From Paraburkholderia sp. UYCP14C (GTDB lineage: Bacteria; Pseudomonadota; Gammaproteobacteria; Burkholderiales; Burkholderiaceae): DNA of 64,000 nt. The stretch lies in contig NZ_SELS01000012.1 of assembly GCF_004197395.1 (NCBI RefSeq), positions 124,001 to 188,000 on the forward strand. The letters are read 5' to 3'. The position numbers and the translations under genes were made by a program. Positions 52,194 to 61,480 of this stretch are shown in pieces (the first letter of the stretch is position 1; each line of letters starts with the position of its first letter). A model generated the notes under the pieces. The model saw nothing but the letters and a program-made list of their open reading frames with translations. It made no database searches and was not told where the DNA came from.

Positions 52194-52937
52194 TCAGGCG
52201 AGACTGCCTCCGCTGATCTCGTTCGCCGTGCGTCTGACCGCACTGCCCCATTCGTCGATGTTGTCCGGATTGAAGCGGGAGCCCGGCATCGAGAAGCACA
52301 CGCTGGCCACGACGATACCGTTGCTGTCGAACACCGGGGCGCCGATCGCATAAATGGCGTGGCGGTATTGCCCCAGGTTCACCGAATAGCCGCGTTCGCG
52401 AATGCGCATGAGTTCCTCACGAATCAGCGCGGGGTCGTTGATCGTGTTTTCGCCGTACTTCGGCAGGTCGCGGCCGAGGATCGTATCGATCTGCGCGTCG
52501 CTCATATGCGCGAGTACCGCGAGGCCGTTCGCCGTCGCATGAAACGGCGACACGTTGCCGATCGTGTAGGCGGTGCGCACCACCTGCTTGCACTCGGTTT
52601 CCTCTATCAACACCATCGCCGTCGTCCCGTCCGGGATCGACAGATGAACCGTTTCGTCGACCAGATCGCATAGATCCTGCATTGGCTGACGCGCGGCTTT
52701 CTGCAACGCGCCGCCCTTCAACGCGCTCGGCCGCACGCCGACCACGCGCGCGCCGATTTCCCAGCGCGTCGACTCGGTGCCGGCCTGCCTCAGCCACCCC
52801 GCCTCCTGAAACGTCATCAGCACGCGCTGCACGCTCGACTTCGGCATCTTCAGCAACTTCGACAGTTCGCTGACGCCGATCGGCTGCTGCTGCGCGATCG
52901 TCTCGATGATTTCGATGCTTTTCAGCAGGCTGTTCAT
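52194..52937 (-). CDS. IclR family transcriptional regulator
   Basis: 247 residues. N-terminal winged HTH (QQQPIGVSELSKLLKMPKSS, VQRVLMTFQEAGWLRQ) and C-terminal IclR effector domain (HLSIPDGTTAMVLIEETECK, SPFHATANGLAVLAHMS, GVYSVNLG-like ERGYSVNLGQYRHAIYAIGA). It is divergent from the ABC/hydantoinase operon at 53087 and separated by tandem 17-bp repeats, so it is its probable regulator and autoregulates. Confidence 0.9.
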   Translation of the reverse strand: MNSLLKSIEIIETIAQQQPIGVSELSKLLKMPKSSVQRVLMTFQEAGWLRQAGTESTRWEIGARVVGVRPSALKGGALQKAARQPMQDLCDLVDETVHLSIPDGTTAMVLIEETECKQVVRTAYTIGNVSPFHATANGLAVLAHMSDAQIDTILGRDLPKYGENTINDPALIREELMRIRERGYSVNLGQYRHAIYAIGAPVFDSNGIVVASVCFSMPGSRFNPDNIDEWGSAVRRTANEISGGSLA

Positions 52938-52977
52938 TTTTGATTCCCTTGCGATCGCAAATATCGCATGCTACCTT

Positions 52978-53014
52978 GTACCGTATTGAAGCACGTCGTG
53001 CCGTATTGTGGCAC
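52978..53014. promoter_or_regulatory. tandem 17-bp operator repeats in the IclR/ABC intergenic region
   Basis: GTACCGTATTGAAGCAC (52978-52994) and GTGCCGTATTGTGGCAC (52998-53014) are 14/17 identical and exactly 20 bp apart. The second is itself a dyad (GTGCC and GGCAC). This layout fits an IclR dimer-of-dimers site. Confidence 0.65.
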
Positions 53015-53086
53015 AAACCACCGGTCGCGCAAAGGGTTTTTTTCATTCACCAATCGCTGTGATCGTTCATCGAAGCTGGGAGAAGC

Positions 53087-54145
53087 ATGGAGACCACCGT
53101 TGCAATGCCCCGTCAGCGTAGGCCCCGGCTGCTGCGTGCCGGCGCATTCGCACTTGCCTGCCTGGCCATTACGCCCGCCGCGTTCGGCGCGGACCTGACC
53201 GTCACCGCATTCGGCGGCACGTGGGAAAAGGCCTATCGCAAGTGCTTCGTCGAGCCGTTCGAGAAGAAGACCGGCAAAAGCGTCGACGTGACGCTCGGCA
53301 ATCCGCTGCAATGGGTCAACCAGGTCGCGGCGAATCCGGCCCGCCCGCCCATCGACGTGATGGTCAGCACGCCCGAAGCGACCCATATCGCGATCGAGCG
53401 CAAACTGCTCGATCCGATCTCGCCGAAAGAAGTGCCCAACATGGCGCAGCTCGATCCGCGTCTGGTGCAGTACGGGCACGGCTACGGCTTTCCGCTCACG
53501 TATGGCGATTTCGGGCTGATGTACAGCACCAAGCGCGTGAAAAATCCGCCGAAAACGTGGAAGGAATTCGTCGATGGCGTGATCGCCGGGAAATACCAGG
53601 CCGGCATTCCGGACATCAACTACGTCGCGACGCCAGCCGGCCTGATCACGCTGTTCGACCAGATCTACGGCGGCTCGCCGACCAACATCCAGCCGGCGCT
53701 CGATCAGATCAAGCGCATGCGCGACAGCAGGAACGTGACCTTCTTCAGCGAGCCCAACGCGCCGCTCAACGCGATCCGCAACGGCGACATCGACATCGCG
53801 ATGTACTACGACGGCCGCGCGTGGAGCGAGCACGACACCGCCAATCCCGACATCGCGTGGATCAATCCGGCGCCCGGCTCCGTCGCGTTTCCGAACATGG
53901 CGGTCAAAGTGAAGAACGGTTCGCCGCTCGGCATCCAGTTCCTCGACGAACTGGCCTCGGCGCAGGGCCAGGCATGCTTCGCCAACACGATGCAGTACAC
54001 GGCGTCGAACACCGGGGTCACCTACGACGCGAAAGTCAAACCGCGCATCGCGACCGTCGACAAATCGATCTGGGTGAATTTCGACGAGATCGGCAAGTAC
54101 GTGCCGCAATGGATCGAGAGCTGGAACAAGCAGATCGGGCACTGA
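53087..54145 (+). CDS. spermidine/putrescine-type ABC transporter substrate-binding protein
   Basis: 352 residues, solute-binding family 1/8 type. The N-terminal signal is RLLRAGAFALACLAITPAAF-like, cleaved near AFG-ADL. Markers: LTVTAFGGTWEKAYRKCFVE, YGDFGLMYSTKRVKNPPKTW, EFVDGVIAGKYQAGIPDINY. GGGAGAAGC precedes the ATG. It is the first gene of an operon with hydantoinase subunits and PotABC-like genes. The ligand may be a hydantoin, oxoproline or a polyamine-related compound; the family tolerates diverse ligands. Confidence 0.88.
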   Translation: METTVAMPRQRRPRLLRAGAFALACLAITPAAFGADLTVTAFGGTWEKAYRKCFVEPFEKKTGKSVDVTLGNPLQWVNQVAANPARPPIDVMVSTPEATHIAIERKLLDPISPKEVPNMAQLDPRLVQYGHGYGFPLTYGDFGLMYSTKRVKNPPKTWKEFVDGVIAGKYQAGIPDINYVATPAGLITLFDQIYGGSPTNIQPALDQIKRMRDSRNVTFFSEPNAPLNAIRNGDIDIAMYYDGRAWSEHDTANPDIAWINPAPGSVAFPNMAVKVKNGSPLGIQFLDELASAQGQACFANTMQYTASNTGVTYDAKVKPRIATVDKSIWVNFDEIGKYVPQWIESWNKQIGH

Positions 54146-54224
54146 CCTCGAACCATCCGCGGCTATCGGCGCCGCTGACGCAACGCAGACGCGAGCGGTG
54201 CAAGGCTTACCTAAAGGGACGGCA

Positions 54225-56264
54225 ATGGGCTTGAGAATTGGAGTGGATATCGGCGGATCGTTTACGGACTTCGCCGTGCTGGACGACGAGACGCGTACCA
54301 CGCGCACGCTGAAAGTGTTCTCGCGGTCGGATTCGCCGGGCAGCGAAGTGATCGACGGCATGCAAGGCCTGAAAGCGCGCTTCGGCATCGATCCGCACGA
54401 AGTCGTGTACTTCACGCACGGCACGACGGTCGGCGTGAACTCGGTGGTGCAACGCAAGGGCTTGCGTCTCGCGTTGATCACGACGCGCCATTTCGAGGAC
54501 GTGCTGGACATCGCGCGCCTGAAGATCCCCGACATGTATCACCTGATGTCGCGCCGCCCCGAGCCGCTCATCACGCGCGATCGTGTGTTCGGCGTCGACG
54601 GCCGCATGCGCCCCGACGGTACCGAGGAAGCGCCGATCGACGAAGCGAGCGTGCTCGCCGCGCTCGAAGCGCTGCAGGTGGCGCAATGCGAAGGCGTGGT
54701 GATCTCGCTGCTGCATTCCTATCGCAATCCCGCGCATGAGCAGCAGGTCAAGACGATCATCGAGAAAGCCGCGCCCGGGTTGTTCGTGTCGTGTTCGCAC
54801 GAAGTGTGGCCGATCATCCGCGAATACGAGCGCACGGTCACCGCGACGATCGGCGGGTACGTGCAGCCGCGCGTGTCGCAATACCTGACGCGGCTGCAGG
54901 CCGCGCTCGCCGAAAGCGGCGTCGGCGCGGACCTGAAAGTGACGAAGTCGAATGGCGGCGTGATGAGCGCCGAGAACGGCAAGAGCAATTGCGTGCAGAT
55001 GATCCTGTCGGGCACCGCCGCGGGCGTGATCGGCGCGTCGTATCTGGCCGGCATGTGCAAGATCAAGGACTGCATGAGCCTCGACATCGGCGGCACGACC
55101 GCCGACGTCGCGCTGATCGTCGACGGCAAACCGCAGTACGCCACCGGCGAGTACATCGGCGACTTCCAGATTCATATCCCGTCGGTGTCGGTTTCGTCGA
55201 TCGGCGATGGCGGCGGCTCGATTGCATGGGTCGACGATTTCGGCGTACTGAAGGTCGGACCGGAAAGCGCCGGCTCGAATCCGGGGCCGGTCTGCTACGG
55301 CCGCGGGGGCACGCGCCCGACCATCACCGACGCGTTCGCGGTGATCGGCGTGCTCGGCCGTGCGTCGCTCGGCTACAACGCGGTGCAGGTGGACGTGGAA
55401 GCGAGCCGCCGCGCGATCGAACCGCTCGCGCAACGGCTCGGCATCGACGTGCATCAAACCGCGTCCGCGATCATCGACGTCGCGGTGTCCGGCATGTACG
55501 GCGGCGTGAGCCGTATCGTGTCGCGCTTCGGCATCGATCCGCGCGCGTTCTCGCTGATGCCGTTCGGCGGCGCGGGCCCGATGCTCGGCGGCTTCCTTGC
55601 GCGCGCGCTGAACATGCGCCATCTGATCGTGCCGACCACGCCGGGCGTGCTGAGCGCGCTGGGCGGCCTGATCGCCGATACGAAGAACGACTTCGTGCGC
55701 ACCACCTACTACCCGCTCGACGCCGCCTCGCTCGACAAACTCGCCGGCGATCTCGCGAAGCTCGAAGCGCAGGCGCGCGAGTGGATCATCAACGAAACCG
55801 GCTCCGACGCGGGCGCGGAAATGCTCGTGTCGGCCGACATGCGCTATCGCGGCCAGTCGTTCGAAGTCGACACACCGCTCGATCCGCAATCCATCCGCAA
55901 CGGCGACATCGCGACGATCGGCGACGCGTTCCACCGCGAGCACCAGCGTCTGTATGGCCACAGCGACGCGAGTTCGGCCGTGCAGGTGGTGGCGCTGCGC
56001 CTCGTGATCAGCCTGCCCACACCGAAGCCCGAGATGCCGAAAATCGCGCTCGGCGAAGGCGCGCCGCGCGTCGAGGCGATGATCGACGTCTACCTCGACG
56101 GCGCCTGGCGCACGGTGCCGTTGTACCACCGCTCGGTGCTGCTCGCCGGTCATCGCTTCGATGGCCCCGCGATCATCGCGCAGGACGACACGACCACCTG
56201 CGTGTTGCCGGGCTTCGCAGCCGTCGTCGACGAATACGGCAACCTGCTGCTGTCGGCTCAGTGA
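54225..56264 (+). CDS. hydantoinase/oxoprolinase subunit A (HyuA family)
   Basis: 679 residues. The ATP-binding ASKHA motifs are visible: GVDIGGSFTDFAVLDDETR (residues 5-23) and MSLDIGGTTADVALIVDGKP. SRFGIDPRAFSLMPFGGAGP is the third conserved block. HyuA with HyuB forms an ATP-dependent amidohydrolase that opens 5-oxoproline, hydantoins or related cyclic amides. The start at 54225 is supported by AAGGGA 5 nt upstream. It follows the binding-protein gene and is 30 nt before hyuB. Confidence 0.9.
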   Translation: MGLRIGVDIGGSFTDFAVLDDETRTTRTLKVFSRSDSPGSEVIDGMQGLKARFGIDPHEVVYFTHGTTVGVNSVVQRKGLRLALITTRHFEDVLDIARLKIPDMYHLMSRRPEPLITRDRVFGVDGRMRPDGTEEAPIDEASVLAALEALQVAQCEGVVISLLHSYRNPAHEQQVKTIIEKAAPGLFVSCSHEVWPIIREYERTVTATIGGYVQPRVSQYLTRLQAALAESGVGADLKVTKSNGGVMSAENGKSNCVQMILSGTAAGVIGASYLAGMCKIKDCMSLDIGGTTADVALIVDGKPQYATGEYIGDFQIHIPSVSVSSIGDGGGSIAWVDDFGVLKVGPESAGSNPGPVCYGRGGTRPTITDAFAVIGVLGRASLGYNAVQVDVEASRRAIEPLAQRLGIDVHQTASAIIDVAVSGMYGGVSRIVSRFGIDPRAFSLMPFGGAGPMLGGFLARALNMRHLIVPTTPGVLSALGGLIADTKNDFVRTTYYPLDAASLDKLAGDLAKLEAQAREWIINETGSDAGAEMLVSADMRYRGQSFEVDTPLDPQSIRNGDIATIGDAFHREHQRLYGHSDASSAVQVVALRLVISLPTPKPEMPKIALGEGAPRVEAMIDVYLDGAWRTVPLYHRSVLLAGHRFDGPAIIAQDDTTTCVLPGFAAVVDEYGNLLLSAQ

Positions 56265-56294
56265 AGCGTCAGTGAAATCCGAAGGACTCAGACC

Positions 56295-58304
56295 ATGACA
56301 TTCAATCGATCCGTTCTACAGATCTTCGCCAATTACTGCGTCGCGGCCGCGGAAAGCATGGCCCACACGCTGATGCGCACCGCGCACTCCGCGTTCGTCA
56401 AGGAAACCGAAGATTTCTCCTGCACGATCATGACGCCCGCGGGGCTTACCTTCGCGTCGCCGAAAACGCTCGGCGCGACCTGGTACCCGGGCCTCGACTT
56501 CGGCTCGGTGATCGACGCGATCGATCACTACGAGCCGGGCGACATCGGCATGACCAACGACGCGTACAGCGGTTACGTCGCCACCCACACGCCCGACGTG
56601 ATGATGTGGAAGCCGGTGTTCTACGACGGCGAGATCGTCTGCTACGTCGGCGGGCACATCCACAACACCGACATGGGCGGCGCAGTGCCCGCATCGCTGT
56701 CGCGCACGCTGACCGAGATCTATCAGGAGGGCATTCGCTGGGCGCCGACCAAGATCGTGCGCGCCGGCGTGCTCGACGACACGTTGCTCGACCACATGGC
56801 GATCAACGTGCGCGCCCCCGAGCAGAATCGCGGCGACCTGAAGGCGCAGATCGCGATGCTGATGACCGGCGAGCGGCGCGTGCTGGAAATCATCGAGCGC
56901 TTCGGCATCGACGATTTCAAGGCCGGCATGCACGCGATGATCGACTATTCGGAAGAGCAGGCGCGGGCGATCGTCGCCGGTATGCCGGACGGCGAATACT
57001 TCTTCGCCGAGTACGCCGACGAGGATTCGGTCAACGGCAAGCCGCTGCGCGTCGCGCTGAATCTGAAAGTGCAAGGCGAATCGCTGGTGCTCGATTTCAC
57101 CGGCAGCGACCCGCAGCTCAATTCGTCGCTGAACATGCCGACCGGCGGCAAGGAGCGGCACGTGCTCGCGCTCGTCGGGCTGAATTACGTGCTGTATTCG
57201 CTGCACCCCGATCTGCTGCTCAATGCGGGCATGCTGAAGGTCGCGCGCTGCGTGCTGCCGGAAGGCACGATCATGAACTGCGTGCCGCCCGCCGCGGTTG
57301 GCATGCGCAGCCTGACCTGCAAGGTCGCGCAGAACGTCACGTTCGGCGCGTTCTCGATGGTCTGCCCGGAGCGGCTGCCCGCGTGCCCGGCCGGCGGCAT
57401 GTCGATTCTGAACGTGCGCACCGTCGATAGCGACGGACGCACCGTGATCGCGGCAATCGGTCCAGTGGGCGGCGGCGCCGGCGGCATGATCAACGGCGAC
57501 GGCTCCGATGCGTCGGGCGCCAACGTCGCGTTCCTGCGCAACACACCGGTCGAGATCAACGAAGCGGAAGTGCCGATCCGCATCCTGAAGTACGGCATGG
57601 TGCCGGGCAGCGCGGGCGCGGGCCGCTATCGCGGCGGCCTCGGCACCGTGATGGAGTTCCGCGTGTTCTCGCCGGGCACGCTGGTGACGGCGCGCAATCG
57701 CGACCGGTCACGCTTCGCGTCGTGGGGCGTACTCGGCGGCAAGGCGGGATCGACGTCGCGCTTCACGCGCAATCCGGGCACCGAACATGAAGAGAACCTC
57801 GGCGTGACCGATCTGGTCGTGTGTGGTCCCGGCGACGTGATCCGCCTCGAAGGCTGCGGCGGCGGCGGTTATGGCAATCCGTACGAGCGCGATCCGCAGA
57901 GGGTCGCGACCGACGTGAAGCGCGGTTATCTGAGCGACGCGGATGCGCTGGCGCTGTACGGTGTCGTGCTGCGCGCGGGCGAAGTCGATATGCAGGCAAC
58001 CGCTGCGCGGCGCACCGAGCTCGAAGCGAACGCGCCGCGCGTGCCGGCCGTGCACTTCGACTACGGCGCGGCGCGCACCGCCTATGAAGCGCGCTGGACC
58101 CGCGAGCGCTACGCGGTGTTGACGGAAATCCTCGCCGGCGTGCCGGTCGTGTGGCGGCACTTCCTGAAGCACAAGATCTTCGACGCGTTCGATGCATGGG
58201 AAGCCGACGGTCGTCTCAAGCCTGGTGGGCAGGCGATCAGCGACATCTTCCGCGAGGTCGCGAGCCAGTATCCGCAATTACTCGAAGCACAGCGAACCGC
58301 ATAG
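56295..58304 (+). CDS. hydantoinase/oxoprolinase subunit B (HyuB family)
   Basis: 669 residues. HyuB hallmark segments: AESMAHTLMRTAHSAFVKET, GDIGMTNDAYSGYVATHTPD, YVGGHIHNTDMGGAVPASLS (metal-binding His/Asp cluster), GAGRYRGGLGTVMEFRVF, GGGGYGNPYERDPQRVATDV. The C-terminus is longer than the core family and ends around IFREVASQYPQLLEAQRTA. It forms the catalytic complex with HyuA. A large GC-rich hairpin separates it from the ABC ATPase gene. Confidence 0.9.
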   Translation: MTFNRSVLQIFANYCVAAAESMAHTLMRTAHSAFVKETEDFSCTIMTPAGLTFASPKTLGATWYPGLDFGSVIDAIDHYEPGDIGMTNDAYSGYVATHTPDVMMWKPVFYDGEIVCYVGGHIHNTDMGGAVPASLSRTLTEIYQEGIRWAPTKIVRAGVLDDTLLDHMAINVRAPEQNRGDLKAQIAMLMTGERRVLEIIERFGIDDFKAGMHAMIDYSEEQARAIVAGMPDGEYFFAEYADEDSVNGKPLRVALNLKVQGESLVLDFTGSDPQLNSSLNMPTGGKERHVLALVGLNYVLYSLHPDLLLNAGMLKVARCVLPEGTIMNCVPPAAVGMRSLTCKVAQNVTFGAFSMVCPERLPACPAGGMSILNVRTVDSDGRTVIAAIGPVGGGAGGMINGDGSDASGANVAFLRNTPVEINEAEVPIRILKYGMVPGSAGAGRYRGGLGTVMEFRVFSPGTLVTARNRDRSRFASWGVLGGKAGSTSRFTRNPGTEHEENLGVTDLVVCGPGDVIRLEGCGGGGYGNPYERDPQRVATDVKRGYLSDADALALYGVVLRAGEVDMQATAARRTELEANAPRVPAVHFDYGAARTAYEARWTRERYAVLTEILAGVPVVWRHFLKHKIFDAFDAWEADGRLKPGGQAISDIFREVASQYPQLLEAQRTA

Positions 58305-58311
58305 CGGCAAG

Positions 58312-58342
58312 CGCGGCGCCGCGCCTTGCTCGCGGCGCCGCG
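58312..58342. repeat. strong GC hairpin within the ABC/hydantoinase operon
   Basis: CGCGGCGCCGCG (58312-58323) repeats exactly at 58331-58342; each copy is itself palindromic, so several stem-loops can form. Position between hyuB and the ATPase gene suggests differential mRNA stability or attenuation between the enzyme and transporter parts. Confidence 0.5.
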
Positions 58343-58448
58343 TGCGGAAGATCAACAGGTGCAGGCGCGCAATGGGCATCGTTTCGTTTGCGCTGAAATG
58401 CGCAACGAGCACGCCGTCCGTCGTGACAACTTCAATGAAGGTGAATCG

Positions 58449-59645
58449 ATGCTGCAATCCGCGAATCCGTTCTCGGGCGCCGCGACCCGCGCCGAAGCGT
58501 CCGCCGTGCCGCTGCGTTCGCAGCCGCTGTCGCTCGAAGGCGTCAGCAAGCGCTTCGGCGCGACCACGGCGTTGCAACAGCTGTCGCTCGACGTTCGCGC
58601 GGGAGAGCTCGTCGCGCTGCTCGGTCCGTCCGGCTGCGGCAAGACGACGACGCTGCGGCTGATTGCCGGCTTCGAGTTCCCCGATACCGGCACGATCCGC
58701 ATCGCCGGGCGCGAGGTGACGAATCTGCCGCCGAACCGGCGCGGGCTCGGCATGGTGTTCCAGAACTACAGCCTGTTTCCGCATCTGAGCGTGGCCGAGA
58801 ATATCGCGTTCGGTCTGCGCATGGCGGGCGTGCCGAAGCGCGAGCGCGCCGCGCATGTGACGCGGATGCTCGACCTGATCCGACTGCCCGGCTACGGAGA
58901 GCGCCGCATCGCGCAGATGTCGGGCGGCCAGCAGCAGCGCGTCGCGCTCGCCCGGGCGATCGTCACGAATCCGTCGGTGCTGCTGCTCGACGAGCCGCTC
59001 GGCGCGCTCGACAAGAATCTGCGCGAGAACATGCAGTTCGAACTCAAGTCGCTGCAAAGCAAGCTCGGCATCACGAGCGTGATGGTGACCCATGACCAGG
59101 AAGAAGCGCTGACGATGAGCGACCGCGTGGTCGTGATGAACCATGGGCGCATCCTGCAATCGGGCACGCCGACCGACGTGTATGCCCGGCCGCGCACGCG
59201 CTTCGTCGCGGAGTTTCTTGGCGCGGCCAATATCCTGCCGTTTGCGGTGGTGCGCGGCGAACCCAACTGGCTCGATATCGCGATCCGCGACGCACGCGGC
59301 GAGGTGCGCACCGACCCGCCGCCCACCTGTCGCGTCGCGCATGCGCTGAACCGCACGCTCGCGGCAGGCGCGAGCGGCGAAGTCGCGGTGCGGCCGGAAA
59401 AGCTGCGTATCGGCGACCCGCGTCCGGACGATATCCGCTTCGACGGCGTCGTCGCCGCGCGCGTGTTCCGCGGCTCGCAGCACGCGTACCGCATCGAGGT
59501 GCCGTCGCTCGGGCAGACCGTCAGCGTCTATCAGCAGGCCGCGAGCGCAGCCGCGTTCGAAGCGGGTCATCCGGTCAGCGTGTCGATCAGCCCCGACGAT
59601 CTGGTCGTTCTCGAAGCCGAACCCGGCGAAGGTGACGCCCGATGA
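58449..59645 (+). CDS. spermidine/putrescine-type ABC transporter ATP-binding protein (PotA-like)
   Basis: 398 residues; start at 58449 with GAAGGTG 5 nt upstream (upstream in-frame starts exist). N-terminal extension of about 25 residues, then Walker A GPSGCGKT, signature MSGGQQQR, Walker B VLLLDEPLGALD, and a C-terminal TOBE-like domain (VAVRPEKLRIGDPRPDDIRF). It drives uptake for the binding protein at 53087. It overlaps the first permease gene by 4 nt (ATGA). Confidence 0.92.
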   Translation: MLQSANPFSGAATRAEASAVPLRSQPLSLEGVSKRFGATTALQQLSLDVRAGELVALLGPSGCGKTTTLRLIAGFEFPDTGTIRIAGREVTNLPPNRRGLGMVFQNYSLFPHLSVAENIAFGLRMAGVPKRERAAHVTRMLDLIRLPGYGERRIAQMSGGQQQRVALARAIVTNPSVLLLDEPLGALDKNLRENMQFELKSLQSKLGITSVMVTHDQEEALTMSDRVVVMNHGRILQSGTPTDVYARPRTRFVAEFLGAANILPFAVVRGEPNWLDIAIRDARGEVRTDPPPTCRVAHALNRTLAAGASGEVAVRPEKLRIGDPRPDDIRFDGVVAARVFRGSQHAYRIEVPSLGQTVSVYQQAASAAAFEAGHPVSVSISPDDLVVLEAEPGEGDAR

Positions 59646-60532
59646 GCACGCTCGCCACGCTGCCGCACGCGAGCCGCCGTCCGCGTCGATGGCTGTCGCC
59701 GTACGCGATGCTGTGCGCGCCGGCGCTCGTCGTACTGGCGATCTTCTTCGGCATGCCGCTCTACGAGAACGCGCTGCGCAGCGTCGGCATCTCGGCGATT
59801 CAGGGCACCCATTCGGCCTTCACGTTCGCGTACTACCACAAGCTGTTCACCGATCCGTACTACGTGGGCATCATGATCGAAACGCTGAAGGTCAGCGTGC
59901 TGACGACGTTCTGGTGTCTGGTGACCGGCTATCCCGTCGCATGGTTCATGGTGCGCCGCGCGGGGCGCTTCTCCGGCCCGCTGATGTTCGTGCTGATCAT
60001 GCCGCTGCTCACGTCGATCATCATGCGCACGTTCGGCTGGAACGTGCTGCTCGCGCGCCACGGCCTCGTCAACGACGCGCTGCTCGCCCTCGGGATCATC
60101 GAGCAGCCGCTGCGCATCACGCAAAGCCCGGTGATCGTCTATGTCGGCAATGTGCACGTGATGGTGTCGTTCATGGTGCTGTCGATCATCCCGGTGCTGC
60201 GCTCGGTCGATCGGCGTCTGGAAGAATCGGCGCGCGTGCTCGGCGCCGGCGCGCTACGCGCGTTCGTGCTGGTGACGCTGCCGCTGTCCGTCGAGGGGAT
60301 CATCACCGGGTGCCTGATCGTGTTCATGATCGTCAACGGCAGTTTTATCAGTGCGCTGCTGCTCGGCGGCGGCAGTATCGTGACGCTGCCCCTTCTGATC
60401 TTCCAGCAGTTCAGCCAGTCGCAGGACATGGGGCTCGCGAGCGCGATGGGTAATCTGCTGCTGATCGTCGTGCTGATCTGCCTGTATGCGCAGGGACGGC
60501 TGATCGGCCGGCGCAAGGAGGCACGCCGATGA
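59642..60532 (+). CDS. ABC transporter permease, PotB-like
   Basis: 296 residues, about six membrane helices. A cytoplasmic N-terminus is followed by YAMLCAPALVVLAIFFGMPL and the conserved PotB loop EESARVLGAGALRAFVLVTL that contacts the ATPase. The start and stop overlap neighbours by 4 nt each. Pairs with the PotC-like permease to form the channel. Confidence 0.9.
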   Translation: MSTLATLPHASRRPRRWLSPYAMLCAPALVVLAIFFGMPLYENALRSVGISAIQGTHSAFTFAYYHKLFTDPYYVGIMIETLKVSVLTTFWCLVTGYPVAWFMVRRAGRFSGPLMFVLIMPLLTSIIMRTFGWNVLLARHGLVNDALLALGIIEQPLRITQSPVIVYVGNVHVMVSFMVLSIIPVLRSVDRRLEESARVLGAGALRAFVLVTLPLSVEGIITGCLIVFMIVNGSFISALLLGGGSIVTLPLLIFQQFSQSQDMGLASAMGNLLLIVVLICLYAQGRLIGRRKEARR

Positions 60533-61359
60533 GCACGCTCAGCCACTCTCCGCGTGACGGCTCGCGGTTGTTCGAAAAGCTCGGCAACGGCGCGCTTGCG
60601 CTGTATATCGCGCTATTCGTCGCGTTCCTGCTGGCGCCGATCGTGATCGTCGTGCTGGCGTCGTTCACGCCGGGCGAATCGGTCGCGGTGCCGGTCGACG
60701 GTCTGTCGTTGCGCTGGTATCGGCGCTTCATCGAATACAAGCCGTTCACCGATTCGCTGATCACGAGCCTGCTGCTTGCCGGCGCGTCGACCGCGCTCGC
60801 GATCGTGCTCGCGGTGCCGGCCGCGCTCGGCCTCGCCAACACGCGCTCCCGCATCGGCCATGCGGCGACGTCGTTCCTGCTGTCGCCGATCGCGGTGCCG
60901 CCGCTGGTGGTCGGGCTGTCGTCGCTGTACTACCTGTCGGAGCTCGGCATCGGCAATTCGTTCGTCGCGCTGCTGATCACGCATACGTGCGTGTCCGTGC
61001 CCTATGTGCTGCGCACCACGATCGCCGCGTGCAAGAACCTGAATCCCGGTTACGGCGAAGCGGCGTCGGTGCTGGGCGCGAGCATCTGGCGACGCTTCTG
61101 GCACGTGACCTTGCCGCTGATCTCGCCGGGCATTTTCGCGGGCGCGCTGTTCTCGGTGTTGATTTCGCTCGACAACCTCGGCGTGTCCTACTTCTTCGGC
61201 AGCGCCAACACGACGACGTTGCCGGTGGTCATGCTGTCGTACTTGCAGAACCAGTTCGATCCGTCGATCGCCGCGATCAGCACGGTGCAGATGCTGATTG
61301 CGATCGTGTTTCTGTTGGCGGTCGAGAAAATCTACGGCTTGCGCTCGATGAGCCGCTAG
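60529..61359 (+). CDS. ABC transporter permease, PotC-like
   Basis: 276 residues, about six membrane helices: ALYIALFVAFLLAPIVIVVL, SLRWYRRFIEYKPFTDSLIT, and the ATPase loop YGEAASVLGASIWRRFWHVT. Last gene of the IclR-linked operon (binding protein, HyuA, HyuB, PotA, PotB, PotC). Its start overlaps the previous stop (ATGA at 60529-60532). Confidence 0.9.
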   Translation: MSTLSHSPRDGSRLFEKLGNGALALYIALFVAFLLAPIVIVVLASFTPGESVAVPVDGLSLRWYRRFIEYKPFTDSLITSLLLAGASTALAIVLAVPAALGLANTRSRIGHAATSFLLSPIAVPPLVVGLSSLYYLSELGIGNSFVALLITHTCVSVPYVLRTTIAACKNLNPGYGEAASVLGASIWRRFWHVTLPLISPGIFAGALFSVLISLDNLGVSYFFGSANTTTLPVVMLSYLQNQFDPSIAAISTVQMLIAIVFLLAVEKIYGLRSMSR

Positions 61360-61429
61360 GCGCGCGCGATTCAGTTTTCAACGCTCGACGACTGAAACGC
61401 AGTGTTGCAAAAAACGGCCGTTGACTTCC

Positions 61430-61455
61430 GTTTAGATGATGATCACAATCTAAAC
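61430..61455. promoter_or_regulatory. TetR operator upstream of tetR gene
   Basis: Perfect 8-bp arms GTTTAGAT (61430-61437) and ATCTAAAC (61448-61455) separated by 10 bp, 25 bp before the TetR start. Typical of TetR autorepression. Confidence 0.7.
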
Positions 61456-61480
61456 AACACATCACGGAAGGCGGCCGGTC

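Noticed and set aside
54207-56153. Long minus-strand open frame antisense to the hydantoinase A gene
   Set aside because: It is rich in Arg, His and Ala and has no recognisable domain; it is the expected shadow of a GC-biased gene on the other strand.
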